Program-made: the position numbers and the translations under genes
Assembly: GCA_937949745.1 (NCBI GenBank)
Contig: CALECM010000014.1
Location: forward strand, 1-8,468
DNA: 8,468 nucleotides
Direction: 5' to 3'
DNA from: an uncultured Bacteroidales bacterium
GTDB lineage: Bacteria > Bacteroidota > Bacteroidia > Bacteroidales > WCHB1-69
In this document: piece after piece, positions 1 through 7,279 of the stretch
How the letters are laid out: each line of letters begins with the position of its first letter
Numbering within the stretch: the stretch's first letter is position 1
Notes under the pieces: generated by a model
Databases searched by the model: none
What the model was told of the DNA's origin: nothing
What the model saw: the letters and a program-made list of their open reading frames with translations, nothing else

Positions 1-471
1 GTAATTGTATAAATCTATTTCAATAGAAGCAGAATCCCTGCCTTCCGGAAGATATTTATAATATCCTTTTAAAGCCGTGGGTTTGAAACCGTATTCGGTA
101 ACAATCGTGATACCTCGTGTATCTAAAAATTCCCTCACGAAATCATTAGAAATAGTCCCGAAAACTCCAGGTACGAAAAGTATATTTTCAAAATAAGTAG
201 AGGTTACACGTATCGCATAATTACCATCCTGCGCATCGGTTTCCCGGAATGCGGTGAGAGCGGTTTCAACAATTCCATCAGGAATTTCATAAAGGAAGTT
301 AAGTGTTCGGAAAAGATCATCTTCATCTTCCTGGCTATAATCCCAATAGGGTCCACGACCAATTGTATTAAATTGAGTCCATTTGGTTTCGAAACTACCG
401 TCTTCTATCTGTTGTGCCGATATAGAGAAGACACATAATAATAAGCTTAAAAATGTAATTGTTTTTTTCAT
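1..471 (-). CDS. PCMD-like exported protein, 3' end beyond window
   Basis: Only the first 157 codons are inside the window; the frame is still open at position 1. The start is the ATG at 471-469, followed by a clear Sec signal peptide (residues 1-20, MKKT then a leucine-rich core ending SISAQ). The cysteine at residue 13 lies inside the hydrophobic core and is not a lipobox, so the mature protein is probably not a lipoprotein. Residues 80-107 (DAQDGNYAIRV, then a PGVFGT stretch) and 130-140 (KPTALKGYYKY) followed by DSASIEIDLY resemble the putative carbohydrate-metabolism domain (PCMD) found in many Bacteroidota surface proteins. The biochemical function of that family is unsettled. The gene starts 26 bp after the TonB-dependent receptor stop on the same strand, so the two are probably co-transcribed and this protein may help the receptor at the cell surface. 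The family assignment is from memory of the motif pattern and is moderate; the reading frame and signal peptide are directly visible. Confidence 0.8.
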   Translation of the reverse strand, partial: MKKTITFLSLLLCVFSISAQQIEDGSFETKWTQFNTIGRGPYWDYSQEDEDDLFRTLNFLYEIPDGIVETALTAFRETDAQDGNYAIRVTSTYFENILFVPGVFGTISNDFVREFLDTRGITIVTEYGFKPTALKGYYKYLPEGRDSASIEIDLYNY

Positions 472-497
472 GATTTCAGGTTTTGGTTGATTATTAT

Positions 498-2975
498 TTA
501 ATTAAGGCTATAAACCATCTGTAATGTAAACGTCCGGGGAGGTTCCACAAACATGGGACGTAACGCATAAGACTTGTTGAAGATGTTCTTTACGATCAGC
601 GACAAATTAATGTTGGTGAAACTGTAGCTTATACGGGCATCGAAAACCAAAGTCCCTCTCTGGTTATTATGGAAATAATTGTAGTAGCCGCGGAACGGAA
701 GATCTCCAAGAGGTTTAAGCACCATTTCGTTATAGCTGTCGGAATTATTCGGATTATCAATGTCGTAATCGAAAAAGAACTTATCCACATTTTTCATGGA
801 GCTGTAATAGTTGGCGGATATACCGACAGAGAATTTCTTGTAAAAAGTAAAAGCGATATCGACTTTCGCCATGTGTTCGATCCTGTATTTCAATACCCTC
901 CTGGTGGTATCATAGGAAGAGTTATTGAAGGAATACTGCCTTCTGGTCATCGAATCTACATGATAAATATGATTGGGGTCGAGCGTAATAGGATTACTGA
1001 ATGTATAGCTTAATGATAAAGTATAATCGATATTCTTGCTGATTTTACCTTCGCCGATGAGTGAGAAATCAATCCCCTGGATTCTGGCGGGCCCGATATT
1101 CAGATATTTAAATCCCAACCGGTCCATTATAGCTCCTTCCCGGCCCCAGGTACCCATGGCAAATTCTATGTAGTTGTCGTATCGCTGATTGAAAAAAGCC
1201 ACATCCAGCATTCCCCTGAAATCAAAGAAAGCAAAGGGTTGCATGATACCGAATTCCAGATTCCAGCTTTTTTCCGAAACGAGATCCGGATTGGGATAAA
1301 AGCCGTATCTTCCCACGGAGAGGGCAATAAATTTTTCCCCGATACTCGGATAACGGTATCCCTGCCCGAAAGAAGCCCTGAGAGAAGTTTTGGATTTATC
1401 AAACTGGTAATTTAAACCCGTCCGGAAAATGGGCTTATTTTCCGATTCATCGCCTAAAGTATAGAATTCCCAACGGAAACCGGCTTCCACAATAAGATTC
1501 CGTTTTTTCAGGAATTTTTGTTCTATTTGAGAATATATCGCGAAATTATCGGAGGTCATTTTTTTGAAATCGGTAGAACTTTTATCGCCATTAAATACCC
1601 GGCTGTCGGAAATGACGTAATTATTCATCACACCGGCGACAATCTTCATTCCTATCCTTTCTATATTCTTGTTAAATTGGTATTCATTAAACACCGAACG
1701 GGACTTGGAACCCTGATCATTGGCAAGTTCTTCGTTGTTGCTAAAGATAACGCGGTTCCTGAAGGAATGGATAAAACCTTTCCGGCCTACATATTTTACC
1801 GAAGGATCGATATAAAAAGTGAAGTCCCTGAATTTGGACAAAGAACCTTTATAGGTCCGGTACCTGTTGGTATCGGCATCGTACCAGAAAAAAGACTGGG
1901 CGTTATCCGAATACATAAAATTTCCGTTCACGCTTACCGAAAGGCCTTTAACCTTGGCGAAACGGTAACGGGTGGCGAAATTAAGCCGGCCTCTTTTTTC
2001 ATATTTCCCGAGTGTGGAACTGTCGGTATCGCGGGTTACGGATATCCTTTCTTCCGGCCCGATATAACCCTGATCGTAGAATACTTCTCCTCCTATCACG
2101 AAATCGAAATTTTTCTTGATGATCCTGGAATGCAGGAAATTTATACCGAATTTAACGGGATTATAGTGGTTCCAGTTTTTCTGGTAAGATTTTGTCATCT
2201 TGGGATTGGGGTCCGAATACATGCCCGCGAAAAGAATCACTTTTGTTTTGGGTTTCGTACGCGGATAAGCAGTGTGTACGTTGATTGCTCCCGTCAATGC
2301 AGAGGAACCGAATACAACGGAAGAGGCTCCTTTTATCACATCTACCTGCTCCACGTCTTCCATGGGGATGAAAGTCCACATGGGACGGCCCGCATCCGGT
2401 CTTAACAGGGGGATATCATCCAGAAGGATCAATACCCGGCTTCCCATTCCGGAACTGAATCCGCTACCGCCCCTTATTTGCGGCTCATTATCCACAACGG
2501 CCACGCCTCCGGCCGTATTCAGAAGGCCGTCGATGGTATTGATGTTGCGGTCTTCCGCCAGCTTGGGAGAAAGTATAAGAATAGAATTGGTCGATTTTTC
2601 AGGATTGGTCTCATATTTGGAAGATACGACATTGGCCACATCCAGCATCACGGCATGAGGTGATAATTTAATATCCAGATTAATGGTATTTTGCCGCGGG
2701 GTAAAAATGACCGTCCTTTTCAATGAATTATATCCCGTGAAACGGAATTCGATCTCACAGGTATCCTTATTAAGTTTAATTTCAAACTTGCCTTCATGAT
2801 CCGTCATCAGCATATTCGGAGGACAGTTAATCATGATCTGTGTATAAGGGAGAAAGAACCCCTCGCCCTCGTCCCTGACCGTACCTTTCAACACATTCTG
2901 TGCATTGAAACTTGTTATCGACAACACAACAAAGAAGAACAACAATAATAGAATATTTCTATACCGGTTATCCAT
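498..2975 (-). CDS. TonB-dependent outer-membrane receptor with N-terminal carboxypeptidase-regulatory-like domain
   Basis: This 825-residue protein is an outer-membrane gated barrel that imports a ligand using TonB/ExbBD energy. A signal peptide covers residues 1-25 (cleavage likely after FNA). Residues about 28-113 form a carboxypeptidase-D-regulatory-like beta sandwich, common on Bacteroidota receptors. The stretch near 110-122 (MLDVANVVSSKYE) sits where the TonB box is expected. The plug domain spans about 121-235 and shows hallmark segments: PQIRGGSGF (166-173), VLILLDDIPLL (181-191), VDVIKGASSVVFGSSALTGAINV (starting at 211). The remainder, about 245-825, is a barrel rich in aromatic residues. 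It ends LQMVYSLN, so the last residue is Asn rather than the usual terminal aromatic. The length (about 800 residues) and the lack of an adjacent SusD gene argue against a SusC-type glycan importer; it is closer to the siderophore/cobalamin/haem class. The ligand cannot be read from the sequence. It probably has its own promoter at 3025-3032 and is co-transcribed with the PCMD-like gene. Confidence 0.95.
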   Translation of the reverse strand: MDNRYRNILLLLFFFVVLSITSFNAQNVLKGTVRDEGEGFFLPYTQIMINCPPNMLMTDHEGKFEIKLNKDTCEIEFRFTGYNSLKRTVIFTPRQNTINLDIKLSPHAVMLDVANVVSSKYETNPEKSTNSILILSPKLAEDRNINTIDGLLNTAGGVAVVDNEPQIRGGSGFSSGMGSRVLILLDDIPLLRPDAGRPMWTFIPMEDVEQVDVIKGASSVVFGSSALTGAINVHTAYPRTKPKTKVILFAGMYSDPNPKMTKSYQKNWNHYNPVKFGINFLHSRIIKKNFDFVIGGEVFYDQGYIGPEERISVTRDTDSSTLGKYEKRGRLNFATRYRFAKVKGLSVSVNGNFMYSDNAQSFFWYDADTNRYRTYKGSLSKFRDFTFYIDPSVKYVGRKGFIHSFRNRVIFSNNEELANDQGSKSRSVFNEYQFNKNIERIGMKIVAGVMNNYVISDSRVFNGDKSSTDFKKMTSDNFAIYSQIEQKFLKKRNLIVEAGFRWEFYTLGDESENKPIFRTGLNYQFDKSKTSLRASFGQGYRYPSIGEKFIALSVGRYGFYPNPDLVSEKSWNLEFGIMQPFAFFDFRGMLDVAFFNQRYDNYIEFAMGTWGREGAIMDRLGFKYLNIGPARIQGIDFSLIGEGKISKNIDYTLSLSYTFSNPITLDPNHIYHVDSMTRRQYSFNNSSYDTTRRVLKYRIEHMAKVDIAFTFYKKFSVGISANYYSSMKNVDKFFFDYDIDNPNNSDSYNEMVLKPLGDLPFRGYYNYFHNNQRGTLVFDARISYSFTNINLSLIVKNIFNKSYALRPMFVEPPRTFTLQMVYSLN

Positions 2976-3024
2976 AAAGATAGCTTTTTTTAATATCTCC
3001 CAAAGGTTAATTATTTTGAACCGG

Positions 3025-3032
3025 CAAAATTA
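3025..3032 (-). promoter_or_regulatory. Bacteroidota-type -7 promoter element for the receptor gene
   Basis: The minus strand reads TAATTTTG here, an exact match to the TAnnTTTG -7 element of the Bacteroidota primary sigma factor. It lies 49 bp upstream of the receptor ATG, leaving a leader of about 40 nt. No clear TTTG -33 element is present at the expected 19-21 bp spacing, so this is a moderate call. It suggests that the receptor module is transcribed separately from holA. Confidence 0.5.
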
Positions 3033-3081
3033 CGTTTTTTTAATTTCATAAAGGATTAAACTTAATAAAATGAAGATCACA

Positions 3082-3096
3082 AGAGATCATATCTCT
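3082..3096. repeat. Short inverted repeat upstream of the receptor promoter
   Basis: Six-base arms AGAGAT and ATCTCT flank a CAT centre. The site lies 107 bp upstream of the receptor start and about 50 bp upstream of its -7 element, just after the holA stop. It could be an operator. As a terminator it would be weak: the stem is only 6 bp and no T run follows on the minus strand. Confidence 0.4.
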
Positions 3097-3133
3097 CAAA
3101 ATCAAATATTTAAAATAGTTAATAAATGTTAAC

Positions 3134-4132
3134 TTAAGAAATAATCTTATAGATCATTTCTTTGAGAAGTTCTTCTTCCGGAGCAGCGGAATCAACCCCT
3201 TTTACTTTCATATCATATTCTCTCAGAATGGAAATGATCTTTTTTAGTTCGGTTAATGAATACCGTTGCGCATAAGAAGTATTCAATTTAAGGATGTAGG
3301 GGTGGCTGTTACCGTAAATGGCCGATAACGATGCCGGAGAATGATCGGGCGCCAGATGCCAGGCCAGCATTTTATAAAAAAACGGATAAAGCACGGCTAT
3401 GATCTTCACCATAGGGTTTTCCCGTAAATTATGGCTTAAATTAAAAGTAATCTTATATATTCTGGATAAATTTCTTTCTCCCAACGCATTTTGTAATTCG
3501 AACACATTATACTCCTTGCTGATCCCGATATATTTTTCGATAATATCCGGGGTGATTTCGCTGTTGGGAGGAAGTAATATTTTTAATTTTAAGAACTCAT
3601 TATTGATCCTGGTCAGGTCGTTCCCGATATTTTCCGCTATGGAAGCCGCGGAAGAAGCACTGATCGAATATTCATGCAACCGGGCTTGTTCTTGTACCCA
3701 GGCAGCCAGCTTATTATCTTTGATCTTTTCAGACGTAAACAATATTCCGTTCTTTTCGAAAGGTTTGTATTGTGCGGCTTTTAGTTTTCCGTATTTATGG
3801 CATATCACCAGGATGGTCGTGGGAGAAGGATTTTCCGCATAGGTTTTGATAAGATCAAAATTTTTTAAATCCCGCGCTTCTTTCACGATAACCAGCCGGT
3901 AAGGTACGCCGAAAGGGTATTCCTTGGCTTCTCCTACGATCCGGGCCGCATCCACGTCTTTATCATTGGCGTAAAGTATTACCTGGTTAAAATCTCTATC
4001 GGCTTCATCGATCATGCTAGCTTCCATATAATCGGCTAACTGGTCAATAAAAAAGGGTTCCTCTCCCATAAGAAGATATACCGGAGCGAACTCTCTTTTT
4101 TTCAGTTTTTCAAATAATGCTTCGTAAGTCAT
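3134..4132 (-). CDS. holA: DNA polymerase III subunit delta
   Basis: This 332-residue protein matches the delta subunit of the clamp-loader complex, which opens the beta sliding clamp so that it can be loaded onto primed DNA in the cytoplasm. The start MTYEALFEKLKKREFAPVYL leads into the family's opening strand and the LMGEEPFFID segment (21-30), equivalent to the degenerate nucleotide-binding region of an AAA+ fold that does not hydrolyse ATP. The PYRLVIVKEARDL segment (77-89) and the following NPSPTTILVICHKYGKL are also typical of the first domain. The C-terminal third, about 205-332, is helical, as expected for the collar domain that oligomerises with gamma/tau and delta prime. The length is in the usual range of 330-345 residues. 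The start codon lies 6 bp after the amn stop with no strong Shine-Dalgarno sequence, so translation is probably coupled to amn. It is the last gene of the cluster. Confidence 0.95.
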   Translation of the reverse strand: MTYEALFEKLKKREFAPVYLLMGEEPFFIDQLADYMEASMIDEADRDFNQVILYANDKDVDAARIVGEAKEYPFGVPYRLVIVKEARDLKNFDLIKTYAENPSPTTILVICHKYGKLKAAQYKPFEKNGILFTSEKIKDNKLAAWVQEQARLHEYSISASSAASIAENIGNDLTRINNEFLKLKILLPPNSEITPDIIEKYIGISKEYNVFELQNALGERNLSRIYKITFNLSHNLRENPMVKIIAVLYPFFYKMLAWHLAPDHSPASLSAIYGNSHPYILKLNTSYAQRYSLTELKKIISILREYDMKVKGVDSAAPEEELLKEMIYKIIS

Positions 4133-4138
4133 GGAAGT

Positions 4139-4921
4139 TTATTCGTAGTAATCAAATTTCAAATGTTTCACGGTAATTCCCTTATTGATAAGCTGGTTAA
4201 GGGAATCTATCCCGATACGTAAATGTTCTATCGCAAATTTCTGCGTGACCATTTTATCGCTTTGTTCCGTTTTAATCCCGTCAGGTAATGTGGGCTGGTC
4301 GGAAACCAGCAATAAGGCACCGGTAGGGATCCGGTTATAAAAACCTACGGTAAATAACGTAGCGGTCTCCATATCCACGGCCGTGCAACGGATCTTTTTA
4401 AGGTATTCCTTAAATTCCTGGTCGTGTTCCCATACCCGGCGGTTGGTCGTGTATACCGTTCCCGTCCAGTAATCACGTCCATAATCCCTGATGGAAGCCG
4501 AGATCGCTTTCTGCATATTGAATGCCGGTAAAGCCGGTACTTCCGGAGGAAAATAATCATTGGAAGTACCTTCTCCCCGTATAGCGGCTATCGGCAGGAC
4601 ATATTCCCCCAATCCGATATAAGGTTTTATACTTCCGGTTTTCCCCAGGAAAAGAATCGCCTTAGGCATAATGGCGGTGAGAAGATCCATAATTGTTGCG
4701 GCCATCGGACTGCCCATGGAGAAATTGATAATGGTAATATTATCTTTTGTGGCGCTCTGCATCGGTTTTTCAATTCCCATCATAGGGGTATCCATCAATT
4801 TCGCAAAATTGGATACGTATTCCCTGAAATTGGTCAGGATCACATATTGTCCGAATTCATCCAGATTCAATCCGGTATATCTCGGCAACCAATTGTTTAC
4901 GATTTCCTGTTTCGTATGCAT
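4139..4921 (-). CDS. amn: AMP nucleosidase, short Bacteroidota form
   Basis: This 260-residue cytoplasmic enzyme belongs to the nucleoside phosphorylase/hydrolase (PNP_UDP_1) superfamily. The closest named family is AMP nucleosidase, which cleaves AMP to adenine and ribose 5-phosphate and adjusts the adenylate pool. Visible family motifs are NFSMGSPMAATIMDLL (66-81, phosphate-site region), GKTGSI (93-98), AVDMETATLF (181-190, with Met184 and Glu185 contacting ribose) and VSDQP (206-210, with Asp208 as the likely catalytic acid near the base). The enzyme is about half the length of E. coli Amn (about 480 residues). It corresponds to the catalytic C-terminal half and lacks the extra N-terminal domain; this short form is usual in Bacteroidota. 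It starts 21 bp after the metallopeptidase stop and is followed by holA after 6 bp. A different purine substrate remains possible because the sequence alone does not fix specificity. Confidence 0.9.
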   Translation of the reverse strand: MHTKQEIVNNWLPRYTGLNLDEFGQYVILTNFREYVSNFAKLMDTPMMGIEKPMQSATKDNITIINFSMGSPMAATIMDLLTAIMPKAILFLGKTGSIKPYIGLGEYVLPIAAIRGEGTSNDYFPPEVPALPAFNMQKAISASIRDYGRDYWTGTVYTTNRRVWEHDQEFKEYLKKIRCTAVDMETATLFTVGFYNRIPTGALLLVSDQPTLPDGIKTEQSDKMVTQKFAIEHLRIGIDSLNQLINKGITVKHLKFDYYE

Positions 4922-4942
4922 GAGCGATCTATTATATTTAAC

Positions 4943-7009
4943 TTAGTTCTTTTTCGCGGTACGACCTTTGGTTTTATCGTAATCCGTTACTTTTTTTATA
5001 GCTCCCGTAGTAGCCGTCAGTAACGGTTCTACGGATAATTCTTCTCCTAGCGCTTTTTTCATCCAGTCATTGGGCGTTCTCCTGCCGATGCTGAAAATAC
5101 GTTCCACTTCACTGCCCAGGTTTTTATTTTTCAGATAATTCCCGATCTGGAAATCGATCAGATGACCTAACGGATAAGCGGAAAGGTAAAGCGGCGCATC
5201 GATCATATGGGAATATACCGCCAGGATAGTCTGGTCTTTCGTTTTAAATACCGGTGCGTAGTATTGATTCCAAACTTCTTTGGATATTTTAAGCACGGCA
5301 TCTTTCAGCTGAGCCGCATTGGCATTGGGATTCTGGTACATCCATTGCCAAACTTTAATATCGACCAAAGACACGCCCATGATCTCGTAACAGCCCCAGA
5401 AAATATCAAGCGTATGAAGATAATCATCCATTTCTTCCGGTCCTTTAAGACCAAGGAGTTGCAGATCCCTTGACTGGAAAGTGAAAGCGAGCGCTTCCGT
5501 AAAAGCGGTGTTGGGAACCCCTCTCAGGAAATAATTGGAAACGTCATGTAATGAGATGGTTTGTTCCACATTATGCCCAAATTCATGGATACCGATGTTA
5601 TATCCTTTGTAATCCATACCATCTTTTCCGATGCGTGTACGCAGCCTGGCATTATCGCTTTTCATCATCGATTCCCAGGCATGGCCTGCTCCTACCGACG
5701 CATCGACGGTAATATGCTGACAGATGAAATCAGCCCTTTCTTTGGTAAAACCCAGATCAGTTAAAATGCGGGGAAGATCTTTTACAAAAGCCTCTTTATT
5801 AGGGTATTTGGCTTTCACGATATTATCGAGTTGAGCGGGATCAATCGAACTTCTGGATTTAAAACCGTCATACCAGATATCAAACGGTTCCAGTTTTCTT
5901 CCGAGACGATTCGAAATTAATTTGGCCGCTTCTCCCACTTGCGGGGAAGATAATAAACGCTGGAATAACTTTTCAGTCTCCCGGACAGAAATTTCCAATT
6001 CGTCCTCAAATTTCCGGGTAATGAAATTGGATTTATCCCCGTAATATTCGTCGGTAGCTTTGACTGCTTTGAACACATTCAAAAGATGTTGGTAACGGTC
6101 ATTTTTTTCCGAAGGCCCTTCGATCTCGATCACCTTTAAGAAAACCTGGTTGGTGGAAGGATACCATATATATTCTCCCTGGTTGATCACATCAATCGGA
6201 ATAGTCTGGTCGACAATACGCTTCATGATGTTATAAATGATACGCTGCTTGTCAAGTCCTTTGCTTTTGTCGGCATAAGCGGACTTTAACTCGTCGCGTA
6301 ATCCCCAATGGGTAATCAGTTTAAGGTCAGGAGCCCAGAATTTCTCGTTTTTATCACTCCATACCTGTCCCATGTATATATTATAATTGGATATATAATT
6401 GTCGGCAGCGGTTACGGCAGTATTGATAGCCTGTTGTTTCGATGCGGGAACACGGGAAGTGAAGACGTCTCCCAAACGGACATAGCCCCATTCCCGGTCG
6501 GTCCATAAAGCGCCGCTGCTGTTTTTCTCTTCAAGGGTATAGTGAGGAAAATTCAATATGACGATAAAAGCGATCTTATTATTGAACATATCGTCATTAA
6601 AATGGGATAATCCGTCATAAGCGCCAAAAAGCTGATCGATCGGCATACTGGGAATATTTTCTACATGCGTGGGTAAAAGCAGATCTATGGTTACCCGGTT
6701 GTTATGACCGAGTATTGATTCGAAATTGTCGCATAAACGGTTAAAAAGCTGTTCTTTTTCCTGTATGGATTTACAAATATTCTCTTCACAGAATTTAGCA
6801 TACTCGCTGCGGGTTCCATCAGCGGAGGTCCAGAAAGCAGCGACCTGTTTTACTCCTCTTTCCACCACGGTCGGCGATATGGAAGTAAGTGCCGACACGT
6901 TTTTTACGGTCTGGGAAACGAGGGCATCGTCGATAAATCCGGATTCTCGCGCTTTAGTAGTGGTCATAGCCATCATTAAAATAAGTAAAGGTAAAATGGT
7001 TTTTTTCAT
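4943..7009 (-). CDS. Exported HEFGH zinc metallopeptidase (gluzincin, M3-like)
   Basis: This is a 688-residue protein with a Sec signal peptide at residues 1-20 (MKKT, hydrophobic core, likely cleavage after TTKA) and no lipobox, so it is probably periplasmic or secreted. The zinc site is explicit: His475-Glu476-Phe-Gly-His479 (HEFGH), with a likely third ligand Glu505 in the segment NTAFTEALAF. The 26-residue spacing from His479 resembles that of thimet-oligopeptidase (M3) gluzincins. A C-terminal segment at 606-616 (PLYLSAYPLGH) resembles the Tyr-rich substrate-stabilising segment of M3 and M32 peptidases. The first 450 residues are mostly helical and show no domain that I can name. The basic tail (TKGRTAKKN) is probably disordered. 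The ATG at 7009 is supported by an AGGAGA ribosome-binding site 8 nt upstream and by the signal peptide directly after it. It is the first gene of the cluster with amn and holA. The substrate is unknown; oligopeptide degradation is an inference. Metallopeptidase nature is confident, the family less so. Confidence 0.88.
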   Translation of the reverse strand: MKKTILPLLILMMAMTTTKARESGFIDDALVSQTVKNVSALTSISPTVVERGVKQVAAFWTSADGTRSEYAKFCEENICKSIQEKEQLFNRLCDNFESILGHNNRVTIDLLLPTHVENIPSMPIDQLFGAYDGLSHFNDDMFNNKIAFIVILNFPHYTLEEKNSSGALWTDREWGYVRLGDVFTSRVPASKQQAINTAVTAADNYISNYNIYMGQVWSDKNEKFWAPDLKLITHWGLRDELKSAYADKSKGLDKQRIIYNIMKRIVDQTIPIDVINQGEYIWYPSTNQVFLKVIEIEGPSEKNDRYQHLLNVFKAVKATDEYYGDKSNFITRKFEDELEISVRETEKLFQRLLSSPQVGEAAKLISNRLGRKLEPFDIWYDGFKSRSSIDPAQLDNIVKAKYPNKEAFVKDLPRILTDLGFTKERADFICQHITVDASVGAGHAWESMMKSDNARLRTRIGKDGMDYKGYNIGIHEFGHNVEQTISLHDVSNYFLRGVPNTAFTEALAFTFQSRDLQLLGLKGPEEMDDYLHTLDIFWGCYEIMGVSLVDIKVWQWMYQNPNANAAQLKDAVLKISKEVWNQYYAPVFKTKDQTILAVYSHMIDAPLYLSAYPLGHLIDFQIGNYLKNKNLGSEVERIFSIGRRTPNDWMKKALGEELSVEPLLTATTGAIKKVTDYDKTKGRTAKKN

Positions 7010-7017
7010 AATTAATA

Positions 7018-7023
7018 TCTCCT
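7018..7023 (-). promoter_or_regulatory. Ribosome-binding site of the metallopeptidase
   Basis: The minus strand reads AGGAGA, separated by 8 nt from the ATG at 7009-7007. A good Shine-Dalgarno match is uncommon in Bacteroidota, so it supports this start codon. None of the other genes in the window has an equally clear site. Confidence 0.65.
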
Positions 7024-7065
7024 ATTGTGTAATTATCAACATTATATATCGATCAAAAAGCTTTG

Positions 7066-7073
7066 CAAAGATA
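7066..7073 (-). promoter_or_regulatory. Bacteroidota-type -7 element for the metallopeptidase-amn-holA cluster
   Basis: The minus strand reads TATCTTTG, an exact TAnnTTTG match, 56 bp upstream of the metallopeptidase ATG. Transcription would start near 7059 and give a leader of about 50 nt. The expected -33 TTTG is not evident. Confidence 0.6.
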
Positions 7074-7113
7074 AAAAAAGTCGCCTTACGGATGGAAGTA
7101 AATAAAAAAATTG

Positions 7114-7121
7114 TATTTTTG
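7114..7121 (+). promoter_or_regulatory. Bacteroidota-type -7 element for tRNA-Pro
   Basis: The plus strand reads TATTTTTG, an exact TAnnTTTG match, ending 11 bp before the first base of the tRNA, so transcription would begin only a few bases upstream of the mature 5' end. It is back to back with the leftward element at 7066-7073, making the region a compact divergent promoter. Confidence 0.6.
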
Positions 7122-7132
7122 CCGCGTCTTTT

Positions 7133-7206
7133 CGGGGTGTGGCGCAGTTGGCTAGCGTACTTGCATGGGGTGCAAGGGGTCGGAAGTTCGAGTCTTCTCA
7201 CCCCGA
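7133..7206 (+). tRNA. tRNA-Pro (anticodon GGG)
   Basis: A full 74-nt cloverleaf can be folded by eye. The acceptor stem CGGGGTG (7133-7139) pairs with CACCCCG (7199-7205) over 7 bp. The D stem is GCGC (7142-7145) with GCGT (7155-7158), including one G-U pair. The anticodon stem CTTGC (7160-7164) pairs with GCAAG (7172-7176) around the loop ATGGGGT, giving U33, anticodon GGG (7167-7169) and G37. The T stem GGAAG (7182-7186) with CTTCT (7194-7198) encloses TTCGAGT. The discriminator is A73 at 7206, and CCA is not encoded. The C1-G72 pair is characteristic of bacterial proline tRNA and agrees with the anticodon, which reads CCC and CCU codons. The gene is intact although it probably serves as an attachment site for the element to its right. 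Confidence 0.97.
7182..7206 (+). other. Candidate attachment-site core (tRNA 3' end)
   Basis: The T arm and 3' acceptor strand of tRNA-Pro lie 137 bp upstream of a tyrosine recombinase that reads away from the tRNA. Tyrosine recombinases commonly use this part of a tRNA gene as their attachment core and leave the tRNA functional. A direct repeat of this segment should occur at the far end of the element, outside the window; no second copy is present here. The exact core limits are inference. Confidence 0.45.
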
Positions 7207-7244
7207 CAAACAAAAGACTGAGAATCAACAGGTTAAAAAGGTAA

Positions 7245-7265
7245 ATTTTTGCAATTTGCAAAAAT
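7245..7265. repeat. Near-perfect 21-bp palindrome between tRNA and integrase
   Basis: Ten-base arms ATTTTTGCAA and TTGCAAAAAT flank a single central T (7255), with no mismatch. The site begins 39 bp after the tRNA end. As RNA it could fold into an 8-bp AU-rich stem (ATTTTTGC/GCAAAAAT) with a 5-nt loop, followed after 8 nt by a T run (7274-7279), so a weak tRNA terminator is possible. As DNA it could be a protein-binding site for a recombinase, an excisionase or a regulator. Confidence 0.6.
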
Positions 7266-7279
7266 CATTTATCTTTTTT

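Noticed and set aside
1518..2405. 295-codon open frame on the plus strand inside the receptor gene
   Set aside because: It is antisense to a well-supported TonB receptor whose plug and barrel motifs fill this stretch; the translation has no recognisable domain or signal peptide. It reflects codon bias of the real gene.
498..2975. SusC-type glycan importer
   Set aside because: The protein is about 200 residues shorter than SusC proteins, and the neighbouring gene is not a SusD-like lipoprotein.
3082..3096. Intrinsic terminator after holA
   Set aside because: The stem is only 6 bp, AT-containing, and no T run follows on the minus strand; kept only as an inverted repeat.
4943..7009. Dipeptidyl peptidase III (M49) identity
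   Set aside because: M49 has a HExxxH zinc motif, while this protein has HExxH (HEFGH) with a downstream Glu in an M3-like context.
7133..7206. Second copy of the tRNA 3' end marking a complete element
   Set aside because: I found no repeat of the T arm and acceptor segment elsewhere in the window, so the other boundary must lie outside it.
6726..7244. Plus-strand frame of 172 codons overlapping the metallopeptidase start and the tRNA
   Set aside because: It is antisense to the signal peptide and N-terminal region of the metallopeptidase and then reads through the tRNA, so it is not a plausible gene.
7022..7261. Minus-strand open frame spanning the tRNA gene
   Set aside because: It crosses a complete tRNA-Pro cloverleaf and two promoter-like elements; the peptide has no family features.
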